From contig JADKFU010000005.1 in assembly GCA_016717285.1 (NCBI GenBank), positions 1,844,501 to 1,908,500 on the forward strand: a stretch of 64,000 bases of DNA, given 5' to 3'. The translations under genes were made by a program, and so were the position numbers. Below are positions 18,428-27,094 of this stretch, piece after piece. The notes beneath the pieces are model-generated. The model saw only the letters and a list, made by a program, of their open reading frames with translations, was not told where the DNA came from and did no database searches. Position 1 is the stretch's first letter. Each line of letters opens with the position of its first letter. This DNA is from Chitinophagaceae bacterium. GTDB lineage: Bacteria; Bacteroidota; Bacteroidia; Chitinophagales; UBA10324.

Positions 18428-20788
18428 ATGAAAAAGGCTTTTAGTATAGTCATTTTATTATCCATTACTTTAAGAACTGCGCAATCGCAGGTTATTACAC
18501 AAACGATACGCGGTTCTATTGCTGCTGAACATGTTGAAACACCATTGTCAGATGCAAGCGTTGTTTTGTTGAATACCAACCCGCTCATCGGAACTTATAC
18601 CGATGAAAACGGAAATTTCAAATTGGAAAAGGTACCTGTCGGCAATCATACTCTGAAGATATCTTATGTTGGATATAAAGAGCTGACGCTGCCAAATATC
18701 GTAGTGAATTCGGGTAAGGAAACAGTCTTGACTATTAAATTGGAAGAAAATATTATTGAAGGGGAAGAAGTGGTAGTTACTGCAGAGGGACCACGAGAAA
18801 AACCTTTGAATGAAATGTCAACAGTAAGCGCCCGCACTTTCTCTGTTGCTGAAACACAGAAGTATGCTGCTGCTGTAAATGATCCTGCGCGCATGGCGCT
18901 TTCATTTGCCGGAGTAGTAACTGCGGATGACGGCAACAACAAAATTGTGATCCGCGGTAATTCCCCCAATGGAATTTTATGGCGCATGGAAGGAATTGAC
19001 ATTCCAAATCCCAATCACTTTTCAGATGTTGCAAGCTCAGGCGGCGGAATTTCAATTCTGAGTTCCCAATTGCTGGCCAACTCTGATTTTCTTACCGGTG
19101 CTTTCGCTTCAGAATATGGGAATGCATTATCCGGAGCATTCGATTTGAAACTCAGAAGAGGAAACAATGAACAGAAGGAATGGACAATCAGCGCTGGCGT
19201 GCTCGGAATTAATGTTGCTGCTGAAGGTCCCTTCTCTCACAATTATAAAGGTTCCTACCTGGTGAATTATCGCTACTCCACTTTGAGCATTCTTGGAAAA
19301 ATCGGCGTACTGCCGGATGATTATGTAACCAACTTCCAGGACCTTTCTTACAATATTTATTTGCCAACGAAAAAAGCAGGTTACTTCACCTTATTCGGTT
19401 TCGGCGGATTAAGCGACGAAACCGGTATCGCGGAAAAGGATTCTACAAAATGGGAATATGACTATCAGAAATACAGCAGTCGTTTTTACGCCAACACCGG
19501 TGCAGCAGGTGCAACGCACGGCATCATCCTTAACAAGAAAGCATATCTGAAATCGGCATTGTTATATTCGTATACAGGAAATGGTTACAAGGAAGAATAC
19601 TTCACAAAAGATTATACCACCATCACAGATGAAGATCTTGCTTACGCGCAGAAAAAACTAACACTGAACTCTGTGTTGAACTATAAATTTGATTCAAGAA
19701 ATGCACTCCGTGCAGGAGTCATTGTTTCAAATCTTCACTATGATTTATCAGGCAAATCGGTCAATGACAGCACAGATCAGCTTGAGGAAATGATCAACGC
19801 CAACGGAAATACTTACACGCTGCAGACTTATGCGCAATGGCAATTCAGATTGAATGAAGCCATAACATTCAATGCAGGTTTTCATTACCTCCACCTCTTG
19901 CTGAACAACTCAAATTCACTGGAACCGCGCGCAGCTATCAGTTACAAGATCGGTGAAAGGCAAACCTTAAGTGCAGCGTATGGACTCGTAAGCCAGTTGC
20001 AACCGATTGGCACTTACTTCTCGCAAACAGTGAATGAAGATGGAAGCATCAGTTTACCCAATCACGATCTTGGATTCACCAAAGCGAATCACTTCGTAGT
20101 TTCTTATGATTATTTGTTCACTCCTGATCTGCACCTGAAAACCGAATTGTATTACCAGGCCTTGTTTGATGTACCGGTTGATGCAAATGAATTGAGTTCA
20201 TTCAGCATGCTTAATATCGGAGGCGGTGATTATGTTACAAATGCATTGGTTAATGCAGGCACAGGAAAAAATTATGGCGTTGAGTTTACACTGGAAAAAT
20301 TTCTCAGCCGCAACTACTATGCATTGCTTTCAACGTCTTTGTACCAGGCAAAATACAAAGGATCTGATGGTGTTGAAAGAGACAGTCGGTTCAATGGTCA
20401 TTTTGCTACTTCGCTCACAGCAGGTAAAGATTTCATCTTATCAGGAAAGTTCAAAAACCGCGTATTGGGAATCAATACGAAAGTGATCTACTCAGGAGGT
20501 TTCAGGACAACGCCAATTGATTTGCAATCATCCATTGAAAGCGGATCAGGTGTTTATTATAATAATTTGGCTTACTCCCAAAAGATTCCGGATTATTTTC
20601 GTGTAGATATGGGAATCAGCTACAAACGAAACCGTCCGAAAACAACCAGTACCTGGTCACTCGATATTCAGAATACAACCAATCGTGAAAATGTATACAA
20701 TCAATATTACGATCCGGAGCAGGAACGGATTGTTATTTCCTATCAGACCACTTTAATTCCGGTGCTGAATTATAAGATTGAATTTTGA
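18428..20788 (+). CDS. TonB-dependent receptor with carboxypeptidase-like N-terminal domain
   Basis: A 786-residue outer-membrane receptor. A signal peptide (residues 1-20, ending AQSQ) is followed by a carboxypeptidase-regulatory-like domain (about 25-115; the core is DASVVLLNTNPLIGTYTDENG and VPVGNHTLKISYVGY). A plug domain comes next (about 125-240; IVIRGNSPNGILWRMEGIDIPNPNHF) and then a 22-strand barrel ending in NYKIEF with the terminal Phe. There is no SusD-like partner and no obvious substrate gene nearby, so it is not a typical polysaccharide locus. It may instead transport a siderophore, metal or peptide. Promoter not resolved; the gene starts 27 bases after the frame-extended region of the opposite YjdI gene, so the two genes share a divergent control region. 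Confidence 0.93.
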   Translation: MKKAFSIVILLSITLRTAQSQVITQTIRGSIAAEHVETPLSDASVVLLNTNPLIGTYTDENGNFKLEKVPVGNHTLKISYVGYKELTLPNIVVNSGKETVLTIKLEENIIEGEEVVVTAEGPREKPLNEMSTVSARTFSVAETQKYAAAVNDPARMALSFAGVVTADDGNNKIVIRGNSPNGILWRMEGIDIPNPNHFSDVASSGGGISILSSQLLANSDFLTGAFASEYGNALSGAFDLKLRRGNNEQKEWTISAGVLGINVAAEGPFSHNYKGSYLVNYRYSTLSILGKIGVLPDDYVTNFQDLSYNIYLPTKKAGYFTLFGFGGLSDETGIAEKDSTKWEYDYQKYSSRFYANTGAAGATHGIILNKKAYLKSALLYSYTGNGYKEEYFTKDYTTITDEDLAYAQKKLTLNSVLNYKFDSRNALRAGVIVSNLHYDLSGKSVNDSTDQLEEMINANGNTYTLQTYAQWQFRLNEAITFNAGFHYLHLLLNNSNSLEPRAAISYKIGERQTLSAAYGLVSQLQPIGTYFSQTVNEDGSISLPNHDLGFTKANHFVVSYDYLFTPDLHLKTELYYQALFDVPVDANELSSFSMLNIGGGDYVTNALVNAGTGKNYGVEFTLEKFLSRNYYALLSTSLYQAKYKGSDGVERDSRFNGHFATSLTAGKDFILSGKFKNRVLGINTKVIYSGGFRTTPIDLQSSIESGSGVYYNNLAYSQKIPDYFRVDMGISYKRNRPKTTSTWSLDIQNTTNRENVYNQYYDPEQERIVISYQTTLIPVLNYKIEF

Positions 20789-20864
20789 GCCTGGGATGAA
20801 TACAAAAAATGGAACGCGGATGATTATAATTGTCAGGATTAGTGCAGATCATACCTATTTAATG

Positions 20865-20920
20865 ACTGAGGACTCCCGACAAACTACTATTCACTCACTA
20901 CTCACTTCTCATTACTAATA
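20865..20920. repeat. 7-nt AGT array at the Mpo1-like gene stop
   Basis: Plus-strand ACT at 20865, 20872, 20886, 20893, 20900 and 20914; positions 20879 (ACA) and 20907 (TCT) are degenerate. The spacing is always a multiple of seven. It covers the stop codon of the minus-strand Mpo1-like gene. Confidence 0.75.
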
Positions 20921-21394
20921 TCCAATCCCAGCTTTCCGATAAATAAAATGAAGCAGCCAAACCGGTCCGATTAAAAGGAACTGAATATCTTTTAGAAACG
21001 ACGGCTTCTTTCCTTCAATCTTATGTCCCCAGAACTGACCGACCCAGGCAACTGCAAAAATGATGAGTGACAGTGCCCATAAAGGCAATGCGGTAACTTG
21101 TGATAATTGATAAATGATCAGTAGAAAAAATGAAACGACGAACAGCATTCCGATAGCAAGTGGAATGGATAACCGTAAATAATAAATCATTGCAACAGCC
21201 ATAAATAGTATTGCCCAGTTAAGTGCAACCGGACCCAAGTGCAACTGCTGAAAAAAAGCAGGTATTGGAATGCTCCACAACAAACCAAACAAACTAACCA
21301 TGATAGCCGGAACACAAATCCAATGCACCGCTTTGTTGGTCGGATTTTGATGACTTGCTCCGTATTCATTCAATAGTGATTGAATCTGGCTCAT
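20915..21394 (-). CDS. Mpo1-like (DUF962/YGL010w-type) membrane protein
   Basis: A 159-residue protein with three to four hydrophobic helices. It has the family start MSQIQSLLNEYGASHQNPTNKAVHWICVP in parts: the histidine-containing ASHQNPTNKAVHW block (about 12-25) supplies the conserved His residues, and further on WVGQFWGHKIEGKKPSFLKD (about 105-125) is the second conserved block. Yeast Mpo1 is an iron-dependent dioxygenase that oxidises 2-hydroxy fatty acids; bacterial members are mostly uncharacterised. ATG at 21394 is chosen over a GTG at 21415. The gene is followed directly by a degenerate repeat array. Confidence 0.85.
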   Translation of the reverse strand: MSQIQSLLNEYGASHQNPTNKAVHWICVPAIMVSLFGLLWSIPIPAFFQQLHLGPVALNWAILFMAVAMIYYLRLSIPLAIGMLFVVSFFLLIIYQLSQVTALPLWALSLIIFAVAWVGQFWGHKIEGKKPSFLKDIQFLLIGPVWLLHFIYRKAGIGY

Positions 21395-21555
21395 GCTGAG
21401 TGACTTTTGATGCACTTAAAAATAGAAATATTTATGCACGTACGCATTGGAAAAAAAACATTTAAATCGTAAGAATACGCAGGCAAACGATGTTCAAATT
21501 ATTCTTATCGATCTAACTGTTTTAATGCCTATCCTTTGCTTTTAATATTTCCCAA

Positions 21556-23688
21556 TTACTTCTGAGTCTTCACAGTCTTTATGCCCATGTTCCAAAACAT
21601 GAAAGAATAAATATCCGTATCCTCCTCAATCACTTTGGCAACAGGTCTTCCGCCACCATGACCTGCATTCGTGTCAATTCTGATAAGGGTTGGCGCCGGA
21701 CCGGATTGCGCTGCTTGTAAAGTGGCCGCATATTTAAATGAATGCGCTGGCACCACTCTATCATCATGATCTGCAGTAGTTATTAACGTTGCCGGATAGC
21801 TTGTTCCCGATTTGATATTATGTACGGGAGAATAGTGATATAAATTTCTGAAGTTGACAGAATCAGTGCTGGCACCATATTCAACAGCCCAACCCCATCC
21901 AACAGTAAATGTATGGTAACGCAACATGTCCATCACTCCCACGCCGGGAAAACACACTTTATAAAGATCAGGTCGTTGCGTTTCGCAGGCGCCCACTAAT
22001 AATCCGCCGTTGGAGCGACCGATAATCGCCAGTTTTTCACTCGAGGTATATTTTTCTTTGATCAAATATTCTGATGCAGCAATAAAATCATCAAACACAG
22101 TTTGCTTTTTTAACAGCATTCCGGCTTCATGCCATTTTTCACCATACTCGCTGCCACCGCGCAGGTTGGCCACGACGTAGATGCCGCCATTCTCCAATAA
22201 TACCATGCGGGACGGATTGAAATTTGGCGTAAGCGGAATATTAAAACCTCCATATCCGTACAGCAGTGTTGGATTTTCACCATTGAGCTTCATTCCTTTT
22301 TTATACACAATAAACATTGGAACCTTAGTGCCATCCTTTGAGGGATAAAAAACCTGTTTCGTTTCATAATTATCCGGATTGAATTTTACTTCCGGCTTCT
22401 TGTAAACTTCAGATGCGCCTGTAGCGATATCATATTTATATATCGTGGAAGGTGTAGTGAAGGATGTGAAAGAATAGAACAGCACCTTATCGTCTTTTTC
22501 TCCGGTAAATCCTGCCACTGTGCCGAAACCCGGCATCTTAGCTTCCCGCTCAAGTTTCCCGCCTCGGTCAAACTGATAAATGCGCGAAGTGGCATCCTGG
22601 AGATATTCAGCAAATAATTTTCCGCCAGTTACAGATACATTTTGCAATAACATCTGTTTTTCAGGAATAACAGTTTGCCAGTTTTCTACCACAGCGTTTT
22701 TCGGATCAACGGAAATAACACGGTAGTTTGGTGCTTCATTATTGGTGAGCACCAGCAGGTTTTCTCCTTCATTATCCAGTACTGAATAATTATACCTGAA
22801 TCCCCGAAACAACATTTTAAATCCTTCAGCACGGTTACGCAAATCCATATACCAGATTTCTGAACCATCAGTACCTTCTGCAATATTGATGATCAGGAAT
22901 TTTTCATCTTCCGTTGTTTGGGCGTTCAGATACCGCAACGGATGTTCCTTATCTGAATAAATAAGTTCATCCTTGGTTTGCGCTTCTCCCAGTTTATGGT
23001 AATAAATTTTTTGAAATTTATTGGCTTCTGAAAGTTCTTCTCCTTTTTCAGGCGCATCATAACGACTGTAGAAAAATCCGTCTTTGTACCAGGCAGCACC
23101 TGAAAATTTTGTCCATTCCAACTTGTCTTCAAGTTTGGTTTTGGTTGCGACATTCATTACATAAATAATCTGCCAGTCACTTCCTGCTTCTGCAACTGTG
23201 TAAGCCAGGTATTTACGGTCGTTGGAAAAGCCGATAAAATTTACGGATGTTGTTCCTGCAGCATTCATTGCATTTGGATCAATGAAAGTGGAAGGTTCTC
23301 CTGTCAATCCCTTTTGATATACATAAACACTCTGAGGCTGTAGGCCATCATTTTTCGTGAAGAAATAATATTCTCCTGAACGGTACGGCGCCGACGTTCT
23401 CGGATAATTATAAATCTCGGTAATTCTAGTACGGATCTGGTCGCGATAAGGAATCTGCGACAGGTAATTAAAAGTCACTTTATTTTGAGCAGTCACCCAT
23501 TCTTTGGTTTCAGCCGAGTTATCATCTTCGAGCCAGCGATAAGGATCACTCACTTTTGTACCAAAATAATCATCTGCCTGATCACCCTTTTTTGTGTCAG
23601 GATATTTCAACTGCGCAGCTACAGGCAATGAGGTCAGCAGACCTTGAATGACGATCATAAGCAATAGGGGAAAACAACTTTTTTTCAT
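21556..23688 (-). CDS. Secreted prolyl oligopeptidase family serine peptidase
   Basis: A 710-residue S9 peptidase with a signal peptide (residues 1-25, LPVAAQ). The N-terminal seven-bladed propeller (about 30-440) starts with YPDTKKGDQADDYFGTKVSDPYRWLED, a very conserved S9A opening. The alpha/beta-hydrolase domain contains the nucleophile Ser559 in GRSNGGLL, the Asp in TADHDDRVVPAHSF (about 642) and His677 in NAGHGGG. It cuts short proline-containing peptides in the periplasm. Members of S9A with periplasmic targeting are common in Bacteroidota, and this length is usual. Confidence 0.95.
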   Translation of the reverse strand: MKKSCFPLLLMIVIQGLLTSLPVAAQLKYPDTKKGDQADDYFGTKVSDPYRWLEDDNSAETKEWVTAQNKVTFNYLSQIPYRDQIRTRITEIYNYPRTSAPYRSGEYYFFTKNDGLQPQSVYVYQKGLTGEPSTFIDPNAMNAAGTTSVNFIGFSNDRKYLAYTVAEAGSDWQIIYVMNVATKTKLEDKLEWTKFSGAAWYKDGFFYSRYDAPEKGEELSEANKFQKIYYHKLGEAQTKDELIYSDKEHPLRYLNAQTTEDEKFLIINIAEGTDGSEIWYMDLRNRAEGFKMLFRGFRYNYSVLDNEGENLLVLTNNEAPNYRVISVDPKNAVVENWQTVIPEKQMLLQNVSVTGGKLFAEYLQDATSRIYQFDRGGKLEREAKMPGFGTVAGFTGEKDDKVLFYSFTSFTTPSTIYKYDIATGASEVYKKPEVKFNPDNYETKQVFYPSKDGTKVPMFIVYKKGMKLNGENPTLLYGYGGFNIPLTPNFNPSRMVLLENGGIYVVANLRGGSEYGEKWHEAGMLLKKQTVFDDFIAASEYLIKEKYTSSEKLAIIGRSNGGLLVGACETQRPDLYKVCFPGVGVMDMLRYHTFTVGWGWAVEYGASTDSVNFRNLYHYSPVHNIKSGTSYPATLITTADHDDRVVPAHSFKYAATLQAAQSGPAPTLIRIDTNAGHGGGRPVAKVIEEDTDIYSFMFWNMGIKTVKTQK

Positions 23689-23711
23689 AGTGGTTCTTTG
23701 TTGTAAGTTGG

Positions 23712-23719
23712 CGAAGATA
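23712..23719 (-). promoter_or_regulatory. Putative -7 box of the prolyl oligopeptidase gene
   Basis: Minus-strand TATCTTCG is one base off TAnnTTTG and lies 23 bases before the start codon; no -33 TTTG at 19 bases. Confidence 0.35.
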
Positions 23720-23756
23720 GGAATCGAAGCATTAACTGTTGTTGTTTGGGGTTTGA

Positions 23757-23819
23757 AATGTTTAAGGGTTTAAGGGTTTGAAAATGTTTAGAGAGTTTAT
23801 ATTGTTTAGGTTGTTTAAC
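23757..23819. repeat. Degenerate GTTTAAGG-type octamer stretch
   Basis: GTTTAAGG, GTTTAAGG, GTTTGAAA and later GTTTAGGTTGTTTAAC form a loose 8-base periodic stretch just before the larger heptamer array. Confidence 0.45.
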
Positions 23820-23831
23820 ACCCTCTCCATG

Positions 23832-23908
23832 AGTCGTTAGTCCTTAGTCCTTAGTCCTAGTCTTTAGTCTTTAGTCTTTAGTCTTTAGTCTTTAGTCTTT
23901 AGTCTTGT
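23832..23908. repeat. 7-nt AGT array, eleven units
   Basis: AGT recurs at 23832, 23839, 23846, 23853, 23859, 23866, 23873, 23880, 23887, 23894 and 23901. All steps are seven except one of six. Units are mostly AGTCCTT then AGTCTTT. It lies in the divergent region before the rRNA methyltransferase gene. Confidence 0.85.
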
Positions 23909-23910
23909 TA

Positions 23911-23950
23911 GAAAATCCTATCTTGTACGTCCCACTTTAATTCCAAATTC
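23911..23950 (+). repeat. 39-bp block shared with 49446-49485, with a -7-like box
   Basis: AAAATCCTATCTTGTaCGTCCCA...TTAATTCC matches the block after the other AGT array at 35 of 39 positions by eye. It includes TATCTTGT, near the -7 consensus, and could be the promoter of the following gene; the start codon lies at 23954. Confidence 0.5.
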
Positions 23951-23953
23951 CTA

Positions 23954-25159
23954 ATGGAAAACCTTCACCCACTTTTTTCCGAACAACGAACCATCCTGAT
24001 TTCAACCTCACCGCACATTACTACGTATGTGACTCAGGAATTGGAGGAACTTGGTTTTCCGGTTATCCATGAAGGATTCACCACAGTTGAAACAAAAGGC
24101 AAGTTTGAAGATGCCATTCTTCTTAACCTTCACTTGCGTACAGCCAACCACGTTTATTTCCTGATAGAAAATTTTGCGGCGGCTACTATGGAAGAATTGT
24201 ATCAGAAAATGGTAGCTATTGAATGGGAAAAAATCCTTCCTGTTGAGGGTTATTTCAGTGTCCACAATGTAACTGATCATGTAGAAGCAGCCAATACCAT
24301 GTTCCTTAATCTCCGGGTAAAAGATGCCATCGCTGACCGTTTTATGAAAGTGCTTGAAAAACGTCCTGATTCCGGATCGGAGAAAGAACGTGCCGTGATC
24401 TTTATTTTCTGGAAAGACAATGAAGCGTATCTGTACATTGACACCACCGGTGAGCCACTTACAAAACACGGCTATCGCAAAATCTCGATGAAAGCTCCTT
24501 TGACGGAATCGCTAGCCGCCGCCATGATTATGGCTACGAAATGGAACATACAAGCTCCTTTTATCAATCCAATGTGCGGAAGTGGGACTTTAGCTATTGA
24601 AGCCGCGTTGATGGCTTGTAAAAAACCACCCGGACTTATTCGAACCAATTATGGTTTCATGCATGTGAAAGGATATGATCCTGCAACTTATGAGACACTG
24701 CACAAAGCAGCCACTGAAAAAGTATTGCCTGCTATTGATTGCAAAATTATTGCTACAGATAATAGCCGGGAAGCTTTAGACGCAGCAAGAAGCAATGCAG
24801 CAATGGCCGGTGTTGAACACCTGATCCAATTCATAAAAAGTGATTTTGAAAACACACCACTGCCTGAAGAATTTGGTGTCGTAATATTTAATCCACCTTA
24901 CGGAGAAAGACTCGGTTCATCAGTACAACTCGAACTTACTTATAAATCAATGGGAGATTTTCTAAAACAAAAATGCAGAGGTTATTGGGGTTATATCTTC
25001 ACAGCGAACCCTGACCTCGCCAAAAAAATCGGACTCAAAGCAAAACGTAAAATTGATTTTTACAACGGGCAACTGAAATGCAAGCTGCTTGAATTTGAAT
25101 TGTACGAAGGAACGAAAAAGCAAAAAACAACTATAGAACTCACCATATCTCCTGACTGA
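23954..25159 (+). CDS. THUMP-domain class I rRNA (guanine) methyltransferase
   Basis: A 401-residue RlmL/YpsC-like 23S rRNA methyltransferase. The N-terminal THUMP region (about 60-170) is followed by a SAM-binding domain with PLTESLAAAMIMATKWN, FINPMCGSGTLAIEAALMAC (about 196-215) and the catalytic NPPYGERLG (about 316-324), typical of N2-guanine methylation. Start ATG at 23954 gives a normal length. It is likely to modify 23S rRNA like RlmL in E. coli, but lacks the second (RlmK) half of the enterobacterial protein. The exact base is not predictable from sequence. Confidence 0.92.
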   Translation: MENLHPLFSEQRTILISTSPHITTYVTQELEELGFPVIHEGFTTVETKGKFEDAILLNLHLRTANHVYFLIENFAAATMEELYQKMVAIEWEKILPVEGYFSVHNVTDHVEAANTMFLNLRVKDAIADRFMKVLEKRPDSGSEKERAVIFIFWKDNEAYLYIDTTGEPLTKHGYRKISMKAPLTESLAAAMIMATKWNIQAPFINPMCGSGTLAIEAALMACKKPPGLIRTNYGFMHVKGYDPATYETLHKAATEKVLPAIDCKIIATDNSREALDAARSNAAMAGVEHLIQFIKSDFENTPLPEEFGVVIFNPPYGERLGSSVQLELTYKSMGDFLKQKCRGYWGYIFTANPDLAKKIGLKAKRKIDFYNGQLKCKLLEFELYEGTKKQKTTIELTISPD

Positions 25160-25282
25160 TGCATAAACATTTTTGTCGGAATCTCCCTTCTGATAATCCC
25201 GGTTGAATAGCAGTAATCCTTCAAATCCCGCTGCTCTGGAAAGTCGGTAAGAGAATTTGTTTCCGACCCTTTCAATTTGTCA

Positions 25283-25313
25283 TTTGCAAATTTCATCAGA
25301 TGTTTTACCTTCG
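25283..25313 (+). promoter_or_regulatory. Promoter of the first haem-copper gene
   Basis: TTTG (25283-25286), 19 bases, then TACCTTCG (25306-25313), which is one base off TAnnTTTG. It matches the Bacteroidota -33/-7 geometry exactly and sits 43 bases before the start codon. Confidence 0.7.
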
Positions 25314-25356
25314 TGTCGGAAAACATACCTCTGAGTATCTTTTAAATCTGATTCCC

Positions 25357-26937
25357 ATGAATAAAACGGTTACGCTGCTGCTGTGTTTTTTTGTACTCTC
25401 CTCTTTCAGCAATTCCCTCCATGCTCAGGTTTACTGGAAAGATGTTGCCTCTATCTTTTACAATAATTGTTCTGCCTGTCACCGTCCCGGCGAAATCGGT
25501 CCTTTTTCTATTATGTCGTATAAAGATGCTTCGAACCCCGACCATATTTACTCCATTCAATCTTTTGTTAACAGCGAATTAATGCCTCCCTGGAAAGCGG
25601 ATCCTTCCTACCGGCATTTTCTGGATGAACGTGTTTTAACAACCAATGAAAAGGAATTAATCAGTGAATGGGTTGATAATGGCGCACCGGCAGGTGATAC
25701 CGCATTAGCTCCGCTTCCACCTGTTTTTGTGCCTGGTTCGCAAATCGGTATTCCTGATAAGGTATTAACAATGTCGGAACCCTACTATATTGCCGGCGAT
25801 GATTCAGATCATTACATGTGCTTTGTACTTCCTACCAATTTTCTGAACAGTCAAAATATTTCTGCCATAGAATTTCGCCCGGGCAATGCTGCGGTAGTCC
25901 ACCATTCTTTTATCTACCTGTGCGACGACAGTTCCGCTTTTTTTGCGGATCAGGAAACTCCGGAATATGGATACTCTTCTTTTGGAGGTTTGGGTGATGG
26001 CGTAAGTGCCGATTTTCTTTCGCTTTACGGTCCGGGAATGACGGCACGTTATTTTCCGCCCGGATCAGGCATTCAATTTCCTGCCAACAGTTTTGTGGTG
26101 GTGCAAATACATTATGCTCCGCTGATCAGTCCCGATACTGATCAGTCATCCATCAATCTCTTCTATTCGCAACAGCCAGATGTCCGCTATGTATTTGCCA
26201 AGAAAGTCGGAGAAGGCTATATCACGAATCCTCCGTTTAAAATACTTGCCAATGAACGTGATACCTTTTATATGGAATATCCAATCATTAAAGATTATTC
26301 ACTGTTTGCGATTGCTCCGCATCAGCACCTGATTGGTGAATCTTTCATGATATGGGCAGTAACACCACAGAGCGATACGATACCAATGGTTAATATTCCC
26401 CAGTGGGATTTTCACTGGCAACTGCTTTACAGCTATCCGTTTATGATTAAACTTCCAATAGGCTCAAAAGTATATGCCCGTTCCTGTTACGATAACACTA
26501 TTTATAATCCGAATAACCCGCACAACCCTCCGGAAGATATCCATTATGGCGAATCATCAACAGATGAAATGTGTAAGTTTTTATTAAACATGCTTGAATA
26601 TCAGGCCGGTGATGAGAATCTCATTCTTGATAGTAATTATGTTTCAACCAACATTGTACCAATAGAAGGTGTTGTATCGGGCCCTCAATTATATCCATTT
26701 TCTCCCAACCCTGCTACGTCAGCAACATACATCTCTTATTACCTTCCAAAAAAAGAAACAGTTGATTTTATTGTAAATGATATGAGCGGACATTTTCTGT
26801 ACAAAATCAGCGGAACAAATAATGTTGGATTCAACCAACTGTCACTGGATGTATCAGGTTTCATAAATGGTAATTATTTTATTACCATGAAAACAAATAC
26901 AAGAGAAGTTTCAAAACAATTGGTTATACAACGATGA
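25357..26937 (+). CDS. Secreted haem c / copper monooxygenase-like protein, T9SS type A (paralogue 1)
   Basis: A 526-residue exported protein from ATG 25357 (signal peptide to about residue 23). Seen: a cytochrome c haem motif CSACH (Cys38, Cys41, His42) with MPPWKADPSYRHF and Met76 as a candidate sixth ligand. Then a large domain holding His182-His183 (VVHH), His252 (QIHYAP), His322/His324 (PHQHLIG) and Met405 (TDEMC). These match, in order and nearly in spacing, the CuH (HH, H) and CuM (HxH, M) ligands of peptidylglycine alpha-hydroxylating and dopamine beta-monooxygenases. A T9SS type A sorting domain ends the protein (FSPNPATSATYISYYL to KQLVIQR). Inferred: a copper-dependent oxidation at the cell surface with haem as electron donor. 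Paralogue 2 lies 157 bases downstream. Confidence 0.85.
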   Translation: MNKTVTLLLCFFVLSSFSNSLHAQVYWKDVASIFYNNCSACHRPGEIGPFSIMSYKDASNPDHIYSIQSFVNSELMPPWKADPSYRHFLDERVLTTNEKELISEWVDNGAPAGDTALAPLPPVFVPGSQIGIPDKVLTMSEPYYIAGDDSDHYMCFVLPTNFLNSQNISAIEFRPGNAAVVHHSFIYLCDDSSAFFADQETPEYGYSSFGGLGDGVSADFLSLYGPGMTARYFPPGSGIQFPANSFVVVQIHYAPLISPDTDQSSINLFYSQQPDVRYVFAKKVGEGYITNPPFKILANERDTFYMEYPIIKDYSLFAIAPHQHLIGESFMIWAVTPQSDTIPMVNIPQWDFHWQLLYSYPFMIKLPIGSKVYARSCYDNTIYNPNNPHNPPEDIHYGESSTDEMCKFLLNMLEYQAGDENLILDSNYVSTNIVPIEGVVSGPQLYPFSPNPATSATYISYYLPKKETVDFIVNDMSGHFLYKISGTNNVGFNQLSLDVSGFINGNYFITMKTNTREVSKQLVIQR

Positions 26938-27016
26938 TGCTCCTTTTCGAAATTGGCATAAACAATGTTCTCCATAATTATCGGAATGTCAACATCTCTG
27001 ATTTAATGCGATGTCG

Positions 27017-27024
27017 TACTTTTG
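27017..27024 (+). promoter_or_regulatory. Putative -7 box of the second haem-copper gene
   Basis: TACTTTTG fits TAnnTTTG and precedes ATG 27095 by 70 bases. The -33 region has TCTG rather than TTTG at a shorter spacing, so it is a partial match. Confidence 0.5.
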
Positions 27025-27094
27025 CGGCCTCATCCTAATTTGAAGATTAATCGTAAGTATGAATTCGATAATTGAAAATAACAAACCAACCAAC

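Noticed and set aside
24008..24469. Minus-strand frame of 153 codons
   Set aside because: Antisense to the rRNA methyltransferase THUMP region; no domain.
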